64,000 bases of DNA, from NCBI GenBank assembly GCA_963693085.1, contig OY856410.1, positions 1,394,058,363-1,394,122,362 of the forward strand, written 5' to 3'. Each line of letters begins with the position of its first letter. The stretch's first letter is position 1. Source of the DNA: Alisma plantago-aquatica. Taxonomy: Eukaryota > Streptophyta > Magnoliopsida > Alismatales > Alismataceae. The position numbers and the translations under genes are program-made. The notes below the pieces were generated by a model that saw only the letters and a program-made list of their open reading frames with translations, was not told the DNA's origin and did not search any database. Positions 45,668 through 57,797 of the stretch are shown piece by piece.

Positions 45668-46485
45668 ATGATCAAGACCTCCCCCAAGGATTCTCCAATA
45701 CTACTTCCCTCTGGGCACTTACATTTCTCGTATGGAAATAAGGATTGGTGCTATGCTAGGACAAGATTTCTCCATCCCTCCAACCCTCATGCAAACGGTT
45801 CCAGTCTTATATGGTTTGTCAAATGACAATCCTTATCAAAATGTGTAGTCCTTTGTAGATATTTACTCAACATCCTACACTCTAGACACAACCATAATAC
45901 CATCCATTTGACTATGTTAGTTTCTCTCTAAAGAGAAAAGCTAAATAGTGGTAGTCCTAAAAAATGGAGACCATGAACTGGAAACATATGAATAATGCCT
46001 TCTTAATGGAATTATATTCTATTTATAAATAGATACTAATGCATTGTGCTATTGTGAACTTAAGCCAAATGAGGCATGAGAAATTCTATGACTCTCAGGA
46101 AATGTTTCAAAATATGTCGAGAGATTGCCCCCATTAGGAGGTTTCTCTTTGAAAGCTTGATCAATCCTTTTATTTTGGTTCACATAAAATGAACCAAACC
46201 ATGTTGGACTCATTTTGTGGAGATACTTTCATGGCCAAAGTCTTCCAAAAGAATCATGACCTTTGTTTGATCAATTAGTAAAAACTTCACAGCACTTAGC
46301 TTTTAGTATGATCAATGATTATGACCAGAACATTGGTGTGACACCTCTTGCATCCCCTTACATCTACAAATGATTCAAATCCCTAATTGATGAAGATCCT
46401 AACTAAGAATGAACCTAATGAATAATCTATGGGGATGACCCTCAAGTAATGATATGCAAGATATTGATAATCTAGAGGAGGTAAA
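45668..46485 (+). pseudogene. gypsy5 gag, main block between Element IV and copia2
   Basis: Plus-strand translation shows the Retrotrans_gag layout of Athila/Tat elements in decayed form. TLMQTVPVLYGLSNDNPYQN (about 45780-45840) is followed by SFVDIYST. FLSKEKLNSGS-like sequence comes next (about 45930-45960), then SQEMFQNMSRDCPH (about 46095-46135), FYFGSHKMNQTMLDSFCGDT (about 46170-46225) and FMAKVF. Near the end the frame NLEEV (46469-46483) meets the copia2 duplication GTAAA. Stops and frame shifts are frequent. It shows that Element IV and copia2 both landed in one older plus-strand gypsy element. Confidence 0.7.
46481..46485. repeat. Target-site duplication of copia2 (left)
   Basis: GTAAA, identical to 62776-62780, directly outside the TG end of the element. 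Confidence 0.88.
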
Positions 46486-47016
46486 TGTTGTGAAATTAGG
46501 GCGACAGATAAGGCAGCAGAAAGGAAAATTTTAATGATTCATTCCCTAATTAGAAGATCGTGTCAACAACAATGTATCTAGGAAAGAGAGTAACAAGAGT
46601 TATACATGGTCCTGGAGCAAGTCCAACAACAAGTCTTGATGTAGTATTGTGCTTCTTATCCAAGCATTGACATTCTTCTTCAAGTAGCACTATAACAGTC
46701 ATCAATAGTGTCCTCCTGGTGCATCATTGTAGATGACAGTTTAAGGTGTCCTCCTAGCTGGTGAAATCACATTGATTCTAGAGTAGTCCATGCAGACCAA
46801 TGAGAACTTCATGTTGGGCTACCAGAGCCAACAAGAAGGAGTTGTCCCCTATAACCTTAGCGTGCTAGCATTGATTTGCTCTACTACAATTTTCTCTCCC
46901 TTGCCTCCCTCCCTTTGACAGGTAGGACTTGCTTGGGTCTCTCTTGGTTACCACAACCAGATAGGACAACAATTGTCAAAGCTTATTGTTGCATCTGGGA
47001 AGCCACCACTACCCTT

Positions 47017-47024
47017 TATTTATA
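47017..47024 (-). promoter_or_regulatory. TATA box of copia2 3' LTR
   Basis: The minus strand reads CCTATAAATAAAGG. It aligns with the copia1 TATA at 18038-18045. Confidence 0.6.
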
Positions 47025-47676
47025 GGAGGGTCATGGTCAAGGTTTCTAGTCTATCTGGGAGACAAAAAGATGGATTTTCATGAACTTTCTAGAACCTACG
47101 AATAGGGAACCAGTCAGTTTACATGTCCAACAGGTTGGTCATTCATGTTTCCTATTCTAAATCACATTGGTATTCAATGCACAATTCATACAAATCATGA
47201 AATCAGCATCAATCCTTGATCCAATCAGATTGACCATTGAACCTGGCAGTTCATCATATGAATCGGTCATTTGAGACCATGAAACGGTCAGTTCACTTGG
47301 TGAAACAGTCAGTTCATGCTCTACTTCGGGCATTGTTCAACCAATGTCATTTCCAATTGACCTAATACTCCAACTGATCGGTTCAACACTTACATCGGTA
47401 AATTCAAAGTTCATAATCAATTTTGAACCTCAGTAGTTTAATTGAATACCTAAACACTTTTAGTAGTCAAGTTAAACATCATTCATGAATAAACTCCTAT
47501 TCCAAGTGTATCATATGTGTACGATCCTATAGGTCCTAAATTACATAACCAAATTATGACATCACAAGCAATGAGGGGTATCTAGCAACACATCATTTCT
47601 ACCAAAGTAATTTGGATAGTTAAAGAACAACTTCAGCCTATAATTTGTTATCAGTGTTACCATGATTGTATAGTTC

Positions 47677-49477
47677 AGGGTGGTGTGAGTCCTTGTGGTA
47701 GATACGCAGGTTGGCGAGTCATTGGGTTTTCTCATCGGAAGTCTGGGCAGGAGTAGTGGAGCGCCGCGTGGAGCGAGGTCGGGTCCGAGGTTCGTATTTT
47801 TGTTTATTTCGGCTTCCGTCTTGTCCGTGAGTGGCGGACAGAAAGAGTGTTCCCACTGGCCTGAGGTTCTCGCTGGCTGCTCTGCACCTCCGCTGATGAA
47901 AGAGGTCGTTGCCTCTCTCTCGCGCACTCCTTGCATCTTCTGTGTGGGATCTGGTTTACCAGATTAGTGAAGACCCCTCGACATCGACTTCCTCAGCGGC
48001 TTCGACAGCTGGTGGAACTTGGGCTTGCCCCAGTTCGCCTGACAGCGCTTCCTAGAGCCCAAGCTCCGACGGTGTTACTCATCTTGGGTTACGGCTTCGG
48101 ATCCAAGGTTCGGCGGTTGGTTTCCTTGCAGGGTTGATAGTGGCGCCCCTTCTTTCTCGCTGGAGTGCTTCTTCGACTCTGATAGCATCTTTGTTCCCTG
48201 ATTCGGTGGTTGGTGGTGAGCGTTCTAGTTTCTTTCCGACTCCAGGTGGTGCTTCCCACGACCCCCGCAACAGCAGAGCTACTGCTGGGTCGGTCACCTT
48301 GGCATCCTGTTGTAGGATGGGTCGGAGACCAAGGCAGTCTATAGTCGGCGACGCTGGCTACTATGACTCTTCGTCAAGATTTGTGCAATCAGGCGTCTGG
48401 GTGTGGTTAGGGGCAGCTCGAGCTTCCCCTTTCCCCCCTGATGATCCGGCAGCTGGCCTAGTGCTGTTGTGCGATTTGGGTCAAGGCGCTATCAGGAGCT
48501 TGCTCGGAGGTTGCTGGTGGTGTGCTACCAGCTGGACTAGTTTTCTGGAATGCCCTGCAAGTGTTCGTGGGTTTGCCTCTGTGCAAACATGCATCCTCCA
48601 GGCTCTCAGGACTTGGTGTTGAGAGCCTCTGTGCAAACATGCATCCTCCAGGCTCTCAGGACTTGGTGTTGCAGCTGATCCGGGGGCAGGGGCTGAAGCT
48701 GCTCGATTCTCTGTCTCCCCTTCTTTCATTTTGTGGGTGTTCTAAGTGCTAGTAAAGAGAGGCTTCAGTGGTCCCAGCTTTCGATCCCCTGGTCTCAGTG
48801 TTGCTTCGGTGTTGGGCTCTGATGGGCGGCTTGGAGGCGGCGTTTCTTCGGTCCTGCCTCGTTTGATGCAGTGCCATTCACAACATGCTCGACGGCTTGC
48901 CCCTATGGGTAAGGGTTCAAGCTGGTGGCTGGGTTCTGGCCTTGAATTCAACCACAGCTAGTCATGGCCGATGCCCACATGCTCCTCCTGAGGTGCAGCT
49001 GTGTTAGGCTGAGTTTTGTTCTCCTCTAGTCAGTCCTCTGATCAAGGGAGCCAGGAGTCTTTTTGCTTATTATGCAGATTGGGAATTTGCTTGGTTTGGT
49101 AGAGAAGAGTCTTCTTGGTTGTTCTTACTTGATGGTACTATCGACCCTGGTGGTCAAGTTTGCTTCAGAAGATAGGATATCACATTTTGAAGGTGTTCTT
49201 ATTGTTAGTTGACTATCTTGTCTTTTGTAAGCAGTACGGTAGCTGCAAGGTAGTTGATAGTGTAGGATAGGTTGAACTGTCATCTATTCTTTTCTCTCCT
49301 TCTCAGATGTCCTTCTGTAGGACCTCTTTTGTTTCCATCTTGTTGGGATCATAGTTTAGTTCTCTGTTTGGGGTTTTGTCCCCTATGTGCTAGTTTCTAG
49401 CTTCGCTGTATGGGGTACTTTCATGCCCAAAGTTTTGGTTTTATAGCAACACATTTTTTTGACCGACCAAAAAAAAA
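47677..49477 (+). mobile_element. GC-rich poly(A)-tailed retroposed insertion
   Basis: The copia2 LTR text breaks after TAGTTC (47671-47676) and resumes with TAGTTC (49478-49483). The insert of 1.8 kb ends in GACCGACC followed by nine A. A short duplication and a poly(A) tail indicate copying by LINE machinery. The first 1.3 kb is much more GC-rich than the rest of the window. Frames such as 48134-48622 (162 residues) are open but match nothing I know. It contains a 50-bp tandem duplication at 48575-48671. It could be a non-autonomous LINE, or a retrocopy of a host transcript. It does not share the 3' end of the LINE at 52371. Confidence 0.6.
48575..48671. repeat. 50-bp tandem duplication
   Basis: The text starting GCCTCTGTGCAAACATGC at 48575 repeats at 48625 with period 50 and is identical over 47 bases. 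It lies inside the GC-rich insertion and shifts any frame crossing it. Confidence 0.9.
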
Positions 49478-50300
49478 TAGTTCCTTTGTCTATGATATCT
49501 GGATTGAACTTGAGGCATGGAATCGTCATCCTCTCAACATTCAATCCATGTTCCTTGAACTAGAGTAAATTGTTTGAGATGCACATGAGTTCACATATCA
49601 CATATTAAATAACATAATTACGGCCATACATTTCTCAGTCTCACTTATCAGGTGGCTTGCATATCAATCTCTTATAGTAGGGACAAATCTCATCTACATC
49701 ACTCACACTCAATCCCCATGTGTCACAGAGTACCTGAGCATCTCCTTTATGGCAACCCTTATTCAAGGTCACGTTGGATGATGTCAAAGTACAACGAATG
49801 ACATGTGATGATTGTAATGACTTCAGATCTAAGAACCACAATCACCACTATCACTATGAGAACTGATTTTGACTACCGATCCATGGTTTCCATGTATCAC
49901 TCTCAGGGTGAGTCTATCAGTTACACTATTCTCTAACATGTACATATGTGCTTGACTTGATATCACATATCATGACTAATGAGACTCTATCATCGGTCAA
50001 CACACACTCTAGTCTAAGGTATTACTATTGTCTATTTTTGTTCCACGGTAATATTCGACTAGGGACATAACAAGAATGTACGTACTCTTATCATACATAT
50101 GATCTCATTGTTCAGGTCCACAACCTGAAGACATATGTTAGTGAGTAACATCATTCTTTAGACATCGACTATGTATGGGTCATCATCTCATGATTGATAA
50201 AAACATAATAGATAGAATCACCTATATCATTATCAAATTAGGTATCTCATGCCTCATTATAATCATCATATGATTGGCTCTCTGGGCATACATACCAACA

Positions 50301-52370
50301 GACACTCATTTGCACTTAGAGAAAATCACCCACAAATCTTATTCCAAGTGATCTTAGCATATCCATCATGTTTCTACTTCCCAAGCACTTTTATAGTGGG
50401 TTAGCGACATTTGCTTCAGGTCAGTATTTTGCAAGTTTTAACATCTCCTCATTGTACGACCTCTCATATGAGATGGAAGTGTTGTAGTATGCTATCTGAG
50501 ATTTCTTGCCTAACTAGTAGCTCTATTGTTGTCACAGTATTTCTATTGTGTCTTCAACAGTTGGAACCTCCCACAAGTTCATCTACATGAACTTCTTGAT
50601 CTATACAGTATCCTCTATTGTTCTCCAAACAACAAGGTACTCATCTTCTATTGTCAATTTAAACAATTTTCCATTGCTTAGAATATTTCCATCTTACAGT
50701 TCTATTTTAAGGTCAAACACAAATTTAGATTGTGATCATTATCGGTGTACCATTTTCAACCAACTCTTTCCTATTACCAAGGAATTGATCCTTTTAGTTC
50801 TTCTCAAGTACTTAAGGATTCTCTTTATGTTGGTCTAGCGACCTTTATTGGAATCTAAAAGATATCCTCTCATCATGTCCAATATGTACAAGATAACTGG
50901 ATGAGTACATATTCTCTTGTAATGTCCAATACATACAAGACAATTTCATATGTCATTTTACTCATGTATTCCCATTCTTCATAAGAAATGAGATACTAGG
51001 CTCTTGAGAGACTGATTCCATGGAACATGAGCAAATCTTCTCCCATTGAGCCTTGTATGCTAAACCCCTTCAGCATCTTGCCAATATATGTGCTCTTTTT
51101 TAGGTCAAGAAGCTTTCAAGATCTATCTTTATAGATCTTGGTTCCTATCATGCGGGACTCTTTGCCTAAATACTTTGTAGAGAAGGTACTTCCCAGCCAG
51201 GTTTTAACATATGTAGTATAACGATGTCCTTCCCCATCATTATGTGGAATATAAATATGCTCCCACTAAATCTTATGTAATCACAAATTTCATCTTCATT
51301 TTAACTAAAGCCAAACTCTTTGACTATCTTATCAAATCGAAGATTCCAACAATGAGTGGTTGCATCAATCCATAGATTGACCTTTGTATCTTATCAGACT
51401 TTGTTTGCATAATTGGATTTATAAAACCTTTAGGTTATGTCACATACACATCCTCATTGTTATTCCTTTTAAGGAATGTGGTTTTAACATCCATTTTTTT
51501 AAATCTCATAGTCATAGTAATTTTCAATGGCAAGCATGATTGTGATGGATTCAACCATGGCAACTAGTGAAAAGATTTCATCATGTTTATCACCTTGAAC
51601 TTGTTTGAAACTCTTTGCAACCAATCTAGCCTTCCATGTTGGTCTTCTTCTTGAAGACCCCATTGCACCCTGTGGGTTTTACCCCTTCAGGTGGATCTAC
51701 CAAGGTCATACCTTGTTGGTGTACATGGAGTCCATCTTGGATCTCATGGCTTCAAGCCATGTCTCTAATTCTGGTCCTTTAATAGCTTCTAGGTAGGTTG
51801 TTGACTCATCATATGTGAACAATTCACCACCTTCTTGATCCATAAGATATCATAATCTTTCAAGCTCAAGGTGTGTTCTACTAGATCAATGAGTTTTGTG
51901 TGTTACATAAGGAACTTGAGATTCCAGATTAATTTACAATTCTCCTTGTTCCCACTATTCCTCTTTAGGTTCAATGCCTCCTTGCTGGTCTTAGACTTTT
52001 CAAGTTCTACTTTACTCCCCCTAATTCCTTTGGAACTAAGTTCCCATTCAGGAATACATCCATTATGGCAACAAACACTTTTGTCGTTTGGATTGGAATA
52101 AGTAGTATTCAACAAAATAACATTTATGTGATTTGTGGATGAAGCTTTTCTAAAAAACCATTTTCTTACATAAGATTTCATTCCTAAACCTTATAAAATA
52201 CATATCGGGACACTTCCCACGCCATATCACATATGGTGTCTTTTGAACCATTTTAGACAGTACATTGTTTTAGCATAAAGCATGTGCCCTAAGGGAAATC
52301 GGAAGATTAGCTAGATTTATTGATAATCATACCATGACCAACATGGTGTGATTCCTTCTTTCTGATACAT
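50301..52370 (-). pseudogene. copia2 RT and RNase H, plus integrase C-terminus
   Basis: Minus-strand blocks from high to low coordinates begin with the integrase C-terminal part: SERRNHTMLVMV at about 52360-52320, then YVIWRGKCPD. RT follows with YLEAIKGPELETWLEAMRSK and MDSMYTNKVWTLVDPPEGVK (about 51790-51660), VDVKTTFLKRNNNEDVYVT (about 51500) and GFINPIMQTKSDKIQRSIYG (about 51430). RNase H ends with FHLI, GDVKTCKILT and KQKHDG-like sequence (50480-50360). Stops and frame changes are dense. The first block directly continues the integrase broken at 57782 by the LINE. Confidence 0.78.
52355..52370. repeat. Target-site duplication of the LINE (left)
   Basis: CTTCTTTCTGATACAT, identical to 57782-57797. 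Long exact duplications of this kind are typical of LINE target-primed insertion. Confidence 0.92.
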
Positions 52371-52416
52371 TTTTTTAGGAAGGACGGGAAGTCCTAACTG
52401 GACTCCCCGCCATCTA

Positions 52417-55400
52417 TTAACTTACTAAATCAAAGTTTACAAACCTCAAAATGTTCAAAGGGAAAGACTGCGAAAAAAAGAAGCTAGCTACATGGCCCCT
52501 CCGGGCAAGGTTGGCAACCTCATGGGAAACCACATTACTTCTACAACTCACATGACTCAAGCTACAGAAAGAAAAAGATTGCTTCAAAGAAAAAATATCA
52601 TCAGCTACAGCTCCTAAATAGTCCCTTCTCGGGTTTCTATTGTTGCATGCTTGGATAATCTCTAAAGAGTCAGACTCCACCTCCACTGCTTCCAGCCCTG
52701 CGTCCCTTGCCCATACCAGCACAACCCTCACAGCCAGAGCCTCCGTCAAAGCGACGTCCTCCGCCGTCAGCACCTTCTCACCCATAATTCCCACCAACCT
52801 GCCCCCGTCATCCCTCGCCACCATGCCCACCGCTGCCCCTCCTATATCACCACATGAGCCATCAATGTTCAGCTTGACCCTCCCTTCTCTCGGTGCCCTC
52901 CATCCCGTACCCTTTTTCCTCTCCTCCTCCACATCGTCTCCTCCTTCTTACCACTATTGGACGTTGCGTGAGGACGCACCCTTGCCCCCTCCCGTGCAGT
53001 TTGCCCCTCTGCCAGCGCTAATCATGGCAATGGCGCCTCAGAAAAGGTAGTTGTTGTGCACATCACCGCTCTGGAAAACTCTCGTGCATCTCCCTCTCCA
53101 TATCGCCCACATGGCCGCCACTATGACCTCTGTCTCTAGCAGATCCGTCCTCTCTAAAGCAGCCGACATGGATGAGTTAAAGTCTATGTCTTTGTTGTCC
53201 TCCACCCACTCTTGAATCTCCCTTGCCATTTGCTCCCATACTCCTGTTGCATTAGGACACCGGAACAGCATGTGGGGTATAGTTTCCTTTTCCGACATGC
53301 AGAGTGAACACGTGTCGTCATCTATGCAATGTCTGTCAAATAGGTGTCCTCTGGTAGCGAGCCCCCCCGTGCATATTCTCCATAAGAAATGAGCTATTTT
53401 GGGGTTCCATCCTGTGTGCCAAATTCTTCTCCATAACCCATCCCCTTGTTGGACACTATATCTCCGGGCTTCCTCTTTTCCAAGCATCCCCAACCAGTAA
53501 GTTGAGCGGACCGAGAACTCCCCATTCGTAGACGGCCACCACATCCACGTATCTTTAGGCTTCTTGATGCTGAGTGGTATAGCGCATATCCTCCTAGCAT
53601 AGCTGTTTGGGAAACATTCCCGCACATTGTCCTCATCCCAAACCGTGGAGTCATCTGCCATGAGCTCTCTAACTGTGGTGTACTCTGGGCTGCCCTCCAG
53701 TTTATGACTAGCAAGCGGTGCATCTTCTTTGGGTAGCCAAATGTCCTCCCATATATTAATCTCTGTTCCGTTCCCCACCCTCCACTGTATTCCTTCTTTT
53801 AGAAGCGCCTTTGCTCCCCATAAACTCCTCCATGTGTAGCTCGGATCGTAGCCACATCTTGCTTCCCAAACAGATGTCCTTGGGAAATATCTAGATTTTA
53901 AAACTCTTGTCACAAGGGCCTCAGGATGATTTACCAGCCTCCAAAGTTGCCTTGCCAGGAGGGCTTGGTTAAAGGTGTGGAAATCCCTAAAGCCAAGTCT
54001 CCCTTGCCACTTTGGTCTACATAATATGTCCCAGCTCATCCATGAGAGCTTCTGCTCTTTGTCCTTTGCTCCCCACCAGAACCTGGCTATCATTCTTTGG
54101 ATTTCCTCTATGACACCTGCCGGTAACTGGAAAATACTCATGTATGTGGGAATAGCATGCGCCACCGCTTTGATAAGAACCTCTCTCCCTGCCTTGGATA
54201 GAAGTTTTTCCGACCAACCTTGCAGCTTCCTCCATATTCTATCTTTGATAAAACTGAAGACCTGCTTCTTTGACCTCCCCATGGCTGTCGGAAGTCCCAA
54301 ATAACTTGCATGTCGATCCACCACTCGCACGTCCAGAAGGCATCTCAACTCCTCCTGTTTTACGGCATCTATCCCTTTGCTGAACACAACCTCTGTCTTT
54401 GAAAATTTGATCTTTTGACCGGAGGCCCGTTCATATTGGCTGATGATTTCATCTATCTTCAGGCACTCTGCATTAGTTGCTCTAAAAAAAGGATGTTGTC
54501 GTCTGCAAAAAAGAGATGTGAGATCTGGGGTGCCCCCCTACTCAGTTTTATGCCGTGTAGGTGGGCGTCGTGGGCAGTAGTGGATATCAAAGTAGAGAAC
54601 GCTTCAACGCACAAAATAAAGAGATAGGGAGAGAGAGGGTCACCCTGGAGAAGTCCGCGTGCTGGCTTTGTGCTCTTGGTCCGGTCTCCATTAATGGAAA
54701 AAGTATGCTGGACAGAAGTAATGCATTCTTGGATTTTGTTCCTCCACCTCTTACCAAACCCCATTTTCCTCGTAACAAACTCAAGAAAATTCCACTCTAC
54801 TCTGTCATAGGCCTTAGACATATCCAGTTTTAGTGCAAGGCTGCCTTTTTTCTTACCTTTATCTCTCTTCATGGTATGGAACAGCTCATAAGCTATGAGG
54901 GCATTGTCCGTGATCATTCTCCCTGGAACAAAAGCGCTTTGATTTTCAGAAACAATGTTGTTCATGAGGGGCTTCAATCTGTTTGTTAGCACCTTGGAGG
55001 CTAATTTATACACCACATTACAGAGACTAATAGGCCTAAACTCACCCACTGTTTTTGGCTTTTCCGTCTTCGGTATTAGCACAACAAGAGTGTCATTAAC
55101 TGTCTCCAAGCTTCTTTCACCTTTCCACCACCCTTTGATGTAGCTGGCCACGTCCTTCCCCACGACACCCCAATATTTCTGATAAAACATAGCATTCATG
55201 CCATCCGGTCCTGGTGCTTTATTTAGATGCATCTGTTGCAGCGCTTTCCATATTTCCTCCTCAGTAATATCCCTCTCTAGCTCCTTGCTTTGTTCTTCAT
55301 TAATCATTTCCCGAATACCTTTTGTCGCCTCTTCAAAACCCGTGGGATTGCTAGACTGGAACAGCTACGTAAAAAACCTCAAGATAATGCCATTGATCTC

Positions 55401-56561
55401 ATCTTCCTGGGTTCTCATAATACCTTGTTCGTCTTCAAGACCTTCAATCCAGTTCCTTCGTCTCCTATTTGTTGCTTTTTGGTAAAAATAAGCTGTATTG
55501 CGGTCACCTTCCTTCAGCTCTTTAACTCGTGCCCGTGCAGCCCAATATTCTTCATTCTTTTGCAGCCAGTATTGCAACTCCTTAGATTTCTCCTTCGCTA
55601 AATTAAGAGTTGTGTGGTCAGGGGGAAGGGATTATATATGTTTTAAATCACTTTCCAACGCTATAATCCTTTTCTGCCTTTCGCCAATTTTTTTCCCCAC
55701 CCACTCCTTCAAGCAATCTTTGCATATCCGCAGTTTGGTGTTCAAATCAGCCCCACCCTCTTCACCCCATGCCTCTTTAATGGTGTCGGCATAGCCATCC
55801 TCACCTACCCACATGGGTTCAAACATGAAGTGGTTCTTCTGTTTTGTTCTTTTGTCATTCCTGTGGTCCGCCTTTAGGATAATGGGAGCATGATCAGACT
55901 CATAGATGGGAAGGTGGAAAACTCTGCAATACTTGAACATATTCCTCCATGATAGTTCCAGAAGGAATCTATCAAGCCTTTCTTGCATCAAAGTTCTTTC
56001 GGACAGCCCTCTCCTCCAAGTGAAAATATTTCCTTCAAAACCCACATCAACTAATTCACAGTCATCTATAACATCCCAGAAATTCTGTAAAAACTTTTCT
56101 TCTTTAGGAGGGCCCCCTTTCTTTTCCTCGTTGGAAATAATTTCATTGAAATCCCCAAAGAACAGGACCGGCTCTTCTGCTTCATCTTTTAGTCTTCTCA
56201 TGAGTTCCCACGTCTTCGTCTTGCTTTGCTGGTCCGCCCATCCATAAATCCCAATGGCTCGCCACCTCATACCATAGGCCTCATCTTTGACAATAGCAGA
56301 AACATGTCTATCCAAGTAGCTGCGGATCTCCACATCAGTGTTTTTCCACCAGAAACCCAGGCCACCTGCCCTTCCAGTACTTGCAATACACAAGCCATCT
56401 GTGAATCCATAGCTACCTCTGACCTCCTCTATTTTCTTCTCGGAGATCATAGTTTCCATGAAGAAAACTATGTTTGGGCACTCTCTCCAAACCCAGGCTC
56501 AGAGAGCTTTGCACGTGTCAGGGTCACCTAGTCCCTGACAGTTCTAGCTAAAGATTTTCAT
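52417..56561 (-). pseudogene. LINE ORF2: endonuclease, reverse transcriptase, RNase H
   Basis: ORF2 nicks the target and copies the RNA. The start at 56561 reads MKIFS-stop-NCQGLG, with a stop where the family has Trp. The APE-type endonuclease runs to about 55630, with METM, FFGDFNEI and YESDHAP holding the expected catalytic Glu, Asp/Asn and Asp-His. RT spans 55307-54459, with DGMNAMFYQKYW, FRPISLCNVVYKL, SAFVPGRMITDN, LKLDMSKAYDRVEW, LLQGDPLSPYLFI and an intact HLFFADDNILF. A frameshift at a run of seven T (minus strand, 54484-54490) leads into the 449-residue frame 54387-53038, with a zinc-binding FLWRICTGGLATRGHLF...CSLC...IPHMLFRC region. An RNase H with LNIDGS and VESDSLEI ends at 52417. 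Other stops lie near 55630 and 55365. Confidence 0.92.
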
Positions 56562-57781
56562 TGGCCTTCACGGGATTGGACTCCGCCAATCTCCGCTACT
56601 TGGGTCATAATAACCCTCTCACTGTCCGACCTGCCTTCAGTGAAACCCCTCAATCTTTTTGCACGTGCTGCCTGTACCGGTTGTTCATCAAGGTCCATAT
56701 CACATGATTCCACACATCTGCCCCTCTTCCCCATTGCTTGATCCCATACCACTTCCACTTCTGGAATGCCCAGACGAGCCCCCCTGCTCATTTTGTAAAC
56801 CCACGAGTGGTGCTTCTTTTTCCCCTGACCTTGCTTGTTGCCCTGTTTCTTCTTTGCCCCAGCTTCTTTCTTTCTTTGTGCCCTCGTAATAGATCCCCTC
56901 TCTCCATTGTACTATGCTCTGGTTGTGTCTGCATGTTGTTCTTGAGCCTCATTGTCCTGGTCCGTGTAGCCGCCCATACTCAGCCTGTCATACCCCTTGG
57001 ATGTCTGAACTTGTCTCTCATGTACCCCATCATCCACTAGAACGTGTTCGGACTATTGTTTCCACTCCGTCTCATGTTGCACGACCTGCCTTGGTTCCCT
57101 CTCTCTATGCTGCCCTTCCTCTTGGGCTTGCGTCGCTCGTTCTTCTTCTTCCTACAGCCCTGCGTCATCCGGCGTCGTCTCGTCAATCCACTGCGGTGCA
57201 TGCAACTCCTCCAGCACCTTCCTTGTATACCTAGTATTTATCTTCTCCTTCTTCTTCTCCCCCTCCCTGTGTGTCGGCTTTCCCTCCTGTCGTCCCCTCC
57301 CCCCCGTCCCGCTGTCGTCCTCACTGAGAGTGACCATGTCGAACGCCCGCCTCTCTGACCCCCGCTTGGTTACCTCTGCCTCCGTTCCTCTCCTCTGACC
57401 TTCCTCTCCACTCGACTTTTCCCTGCCCCCCCCCGCCATATACTCTCTTCCGCATCCTCCCCTATCAACTTGATTCCATCTCCATCACCCCCAGCGACGT
57501 CACTTCTATCACCGTCTCCGACCACCCCCTTCCCGCCCCCCGATGCCCTCGCTTTGAAGGTGAGTTTGCACCGCGCCCCCCCCTATGCCCCCGTCACGAC
57601 TGCCTTCATGGCACCTTTGTTTCCATGGAGACGCTCGAATCCGGTTCCCCCATTGTTTCTGATGTTCAACGTCGTCCGCAGTGCACTGACAATCCCTTTC
57701 GATGTGGCCGAGACACCTGCATATGAAATAGAAATTTGAGAGTCGCTCGTACTTGACCTCGACGTCCACAATAGCCTCGCT
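56562..57781 (-). pseudogene. LINE ORF1, C-terminal part
   Basis: The minus strand at 57769-57509 has YERLSNFYFICRCLGHIERD followed by Cys, the ORF1 zinc-knuckle block. The first Cys of the family pattern is replaced. Downstream is a long low-complexity basic and acidic region (GGGREKSSGEEGQRRGTEAE, 57439-57152; AARAKRLRGFTEGRSDSE, 56791-56558) that ends next to ORF2. The N-terminal DUF4283-type part expected for plant L1 ORF1 is absent because the copy is truncated. ORF1 binds the element RNA in this family. Confidence 0.75.
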
Positions 57782-57797
57782 CTTCTTTCTGATACAT
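57782..57797. repeat. Target-site duplication of the LINE (right)
   Basis: CTTCTTTCTGATACAT, identical to 52355-52370. In copia2 this stretch encodes part of the integrase VSERR block. Confidence 0.92.

Larger units (their letters stand above)
46486..50300 (-). repeat. copia2 3' LTR (left copy), split by an insertion
   Basis: Matches the reverse complement of the copia1 LTR, from TGTTGTGAAA at 46486 to ACCAACA at 50300. It is divided by the 1.8-kb insertion at 47677-49477; without it the LTR is about 2.0 kb. TATA box at 47017-47024. A cluster of GAATCGGTCAGTTCA-like motifs lies at about 47110-47400. Confidence 0.88.
52371..57781 (-). mobile_element. L1-type LINE, 5' truncated, minus strand
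   Basis: A 5.4-kb non-LTR retrotransposon with an exact 16-bp duplication and a short T run at its left end (the poly(A) tail on the minus strand). It contains the C-terminal half of ORF1 and a complete but mutated ORF2 with endonuclease, RT, zinc-finger and RNase H domains. The 5' end falls inside ORF1, just before the zinc knuckle, so the N-terminal part is missing, as is common for LINE copies. It is GC-richer than its surroundings and less decayed than the LTR elements. Confidence 0.92.

Noticed and set aside
48134..48622. A 162-residue plus-strand frame in the GC-rich insert, as a gene
   Set aside because: It matches no family I know, runs into a recent tandem duplication and lies in sequence where GC-richness alone favours long frames. 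Kept only as part of the insert description.
52640..57358. Several plus-strand frames of 90-136 residues
   Set aside because: All are antisense to LINE ORF1 and ORF2, which have recognised domains on the minus strand.
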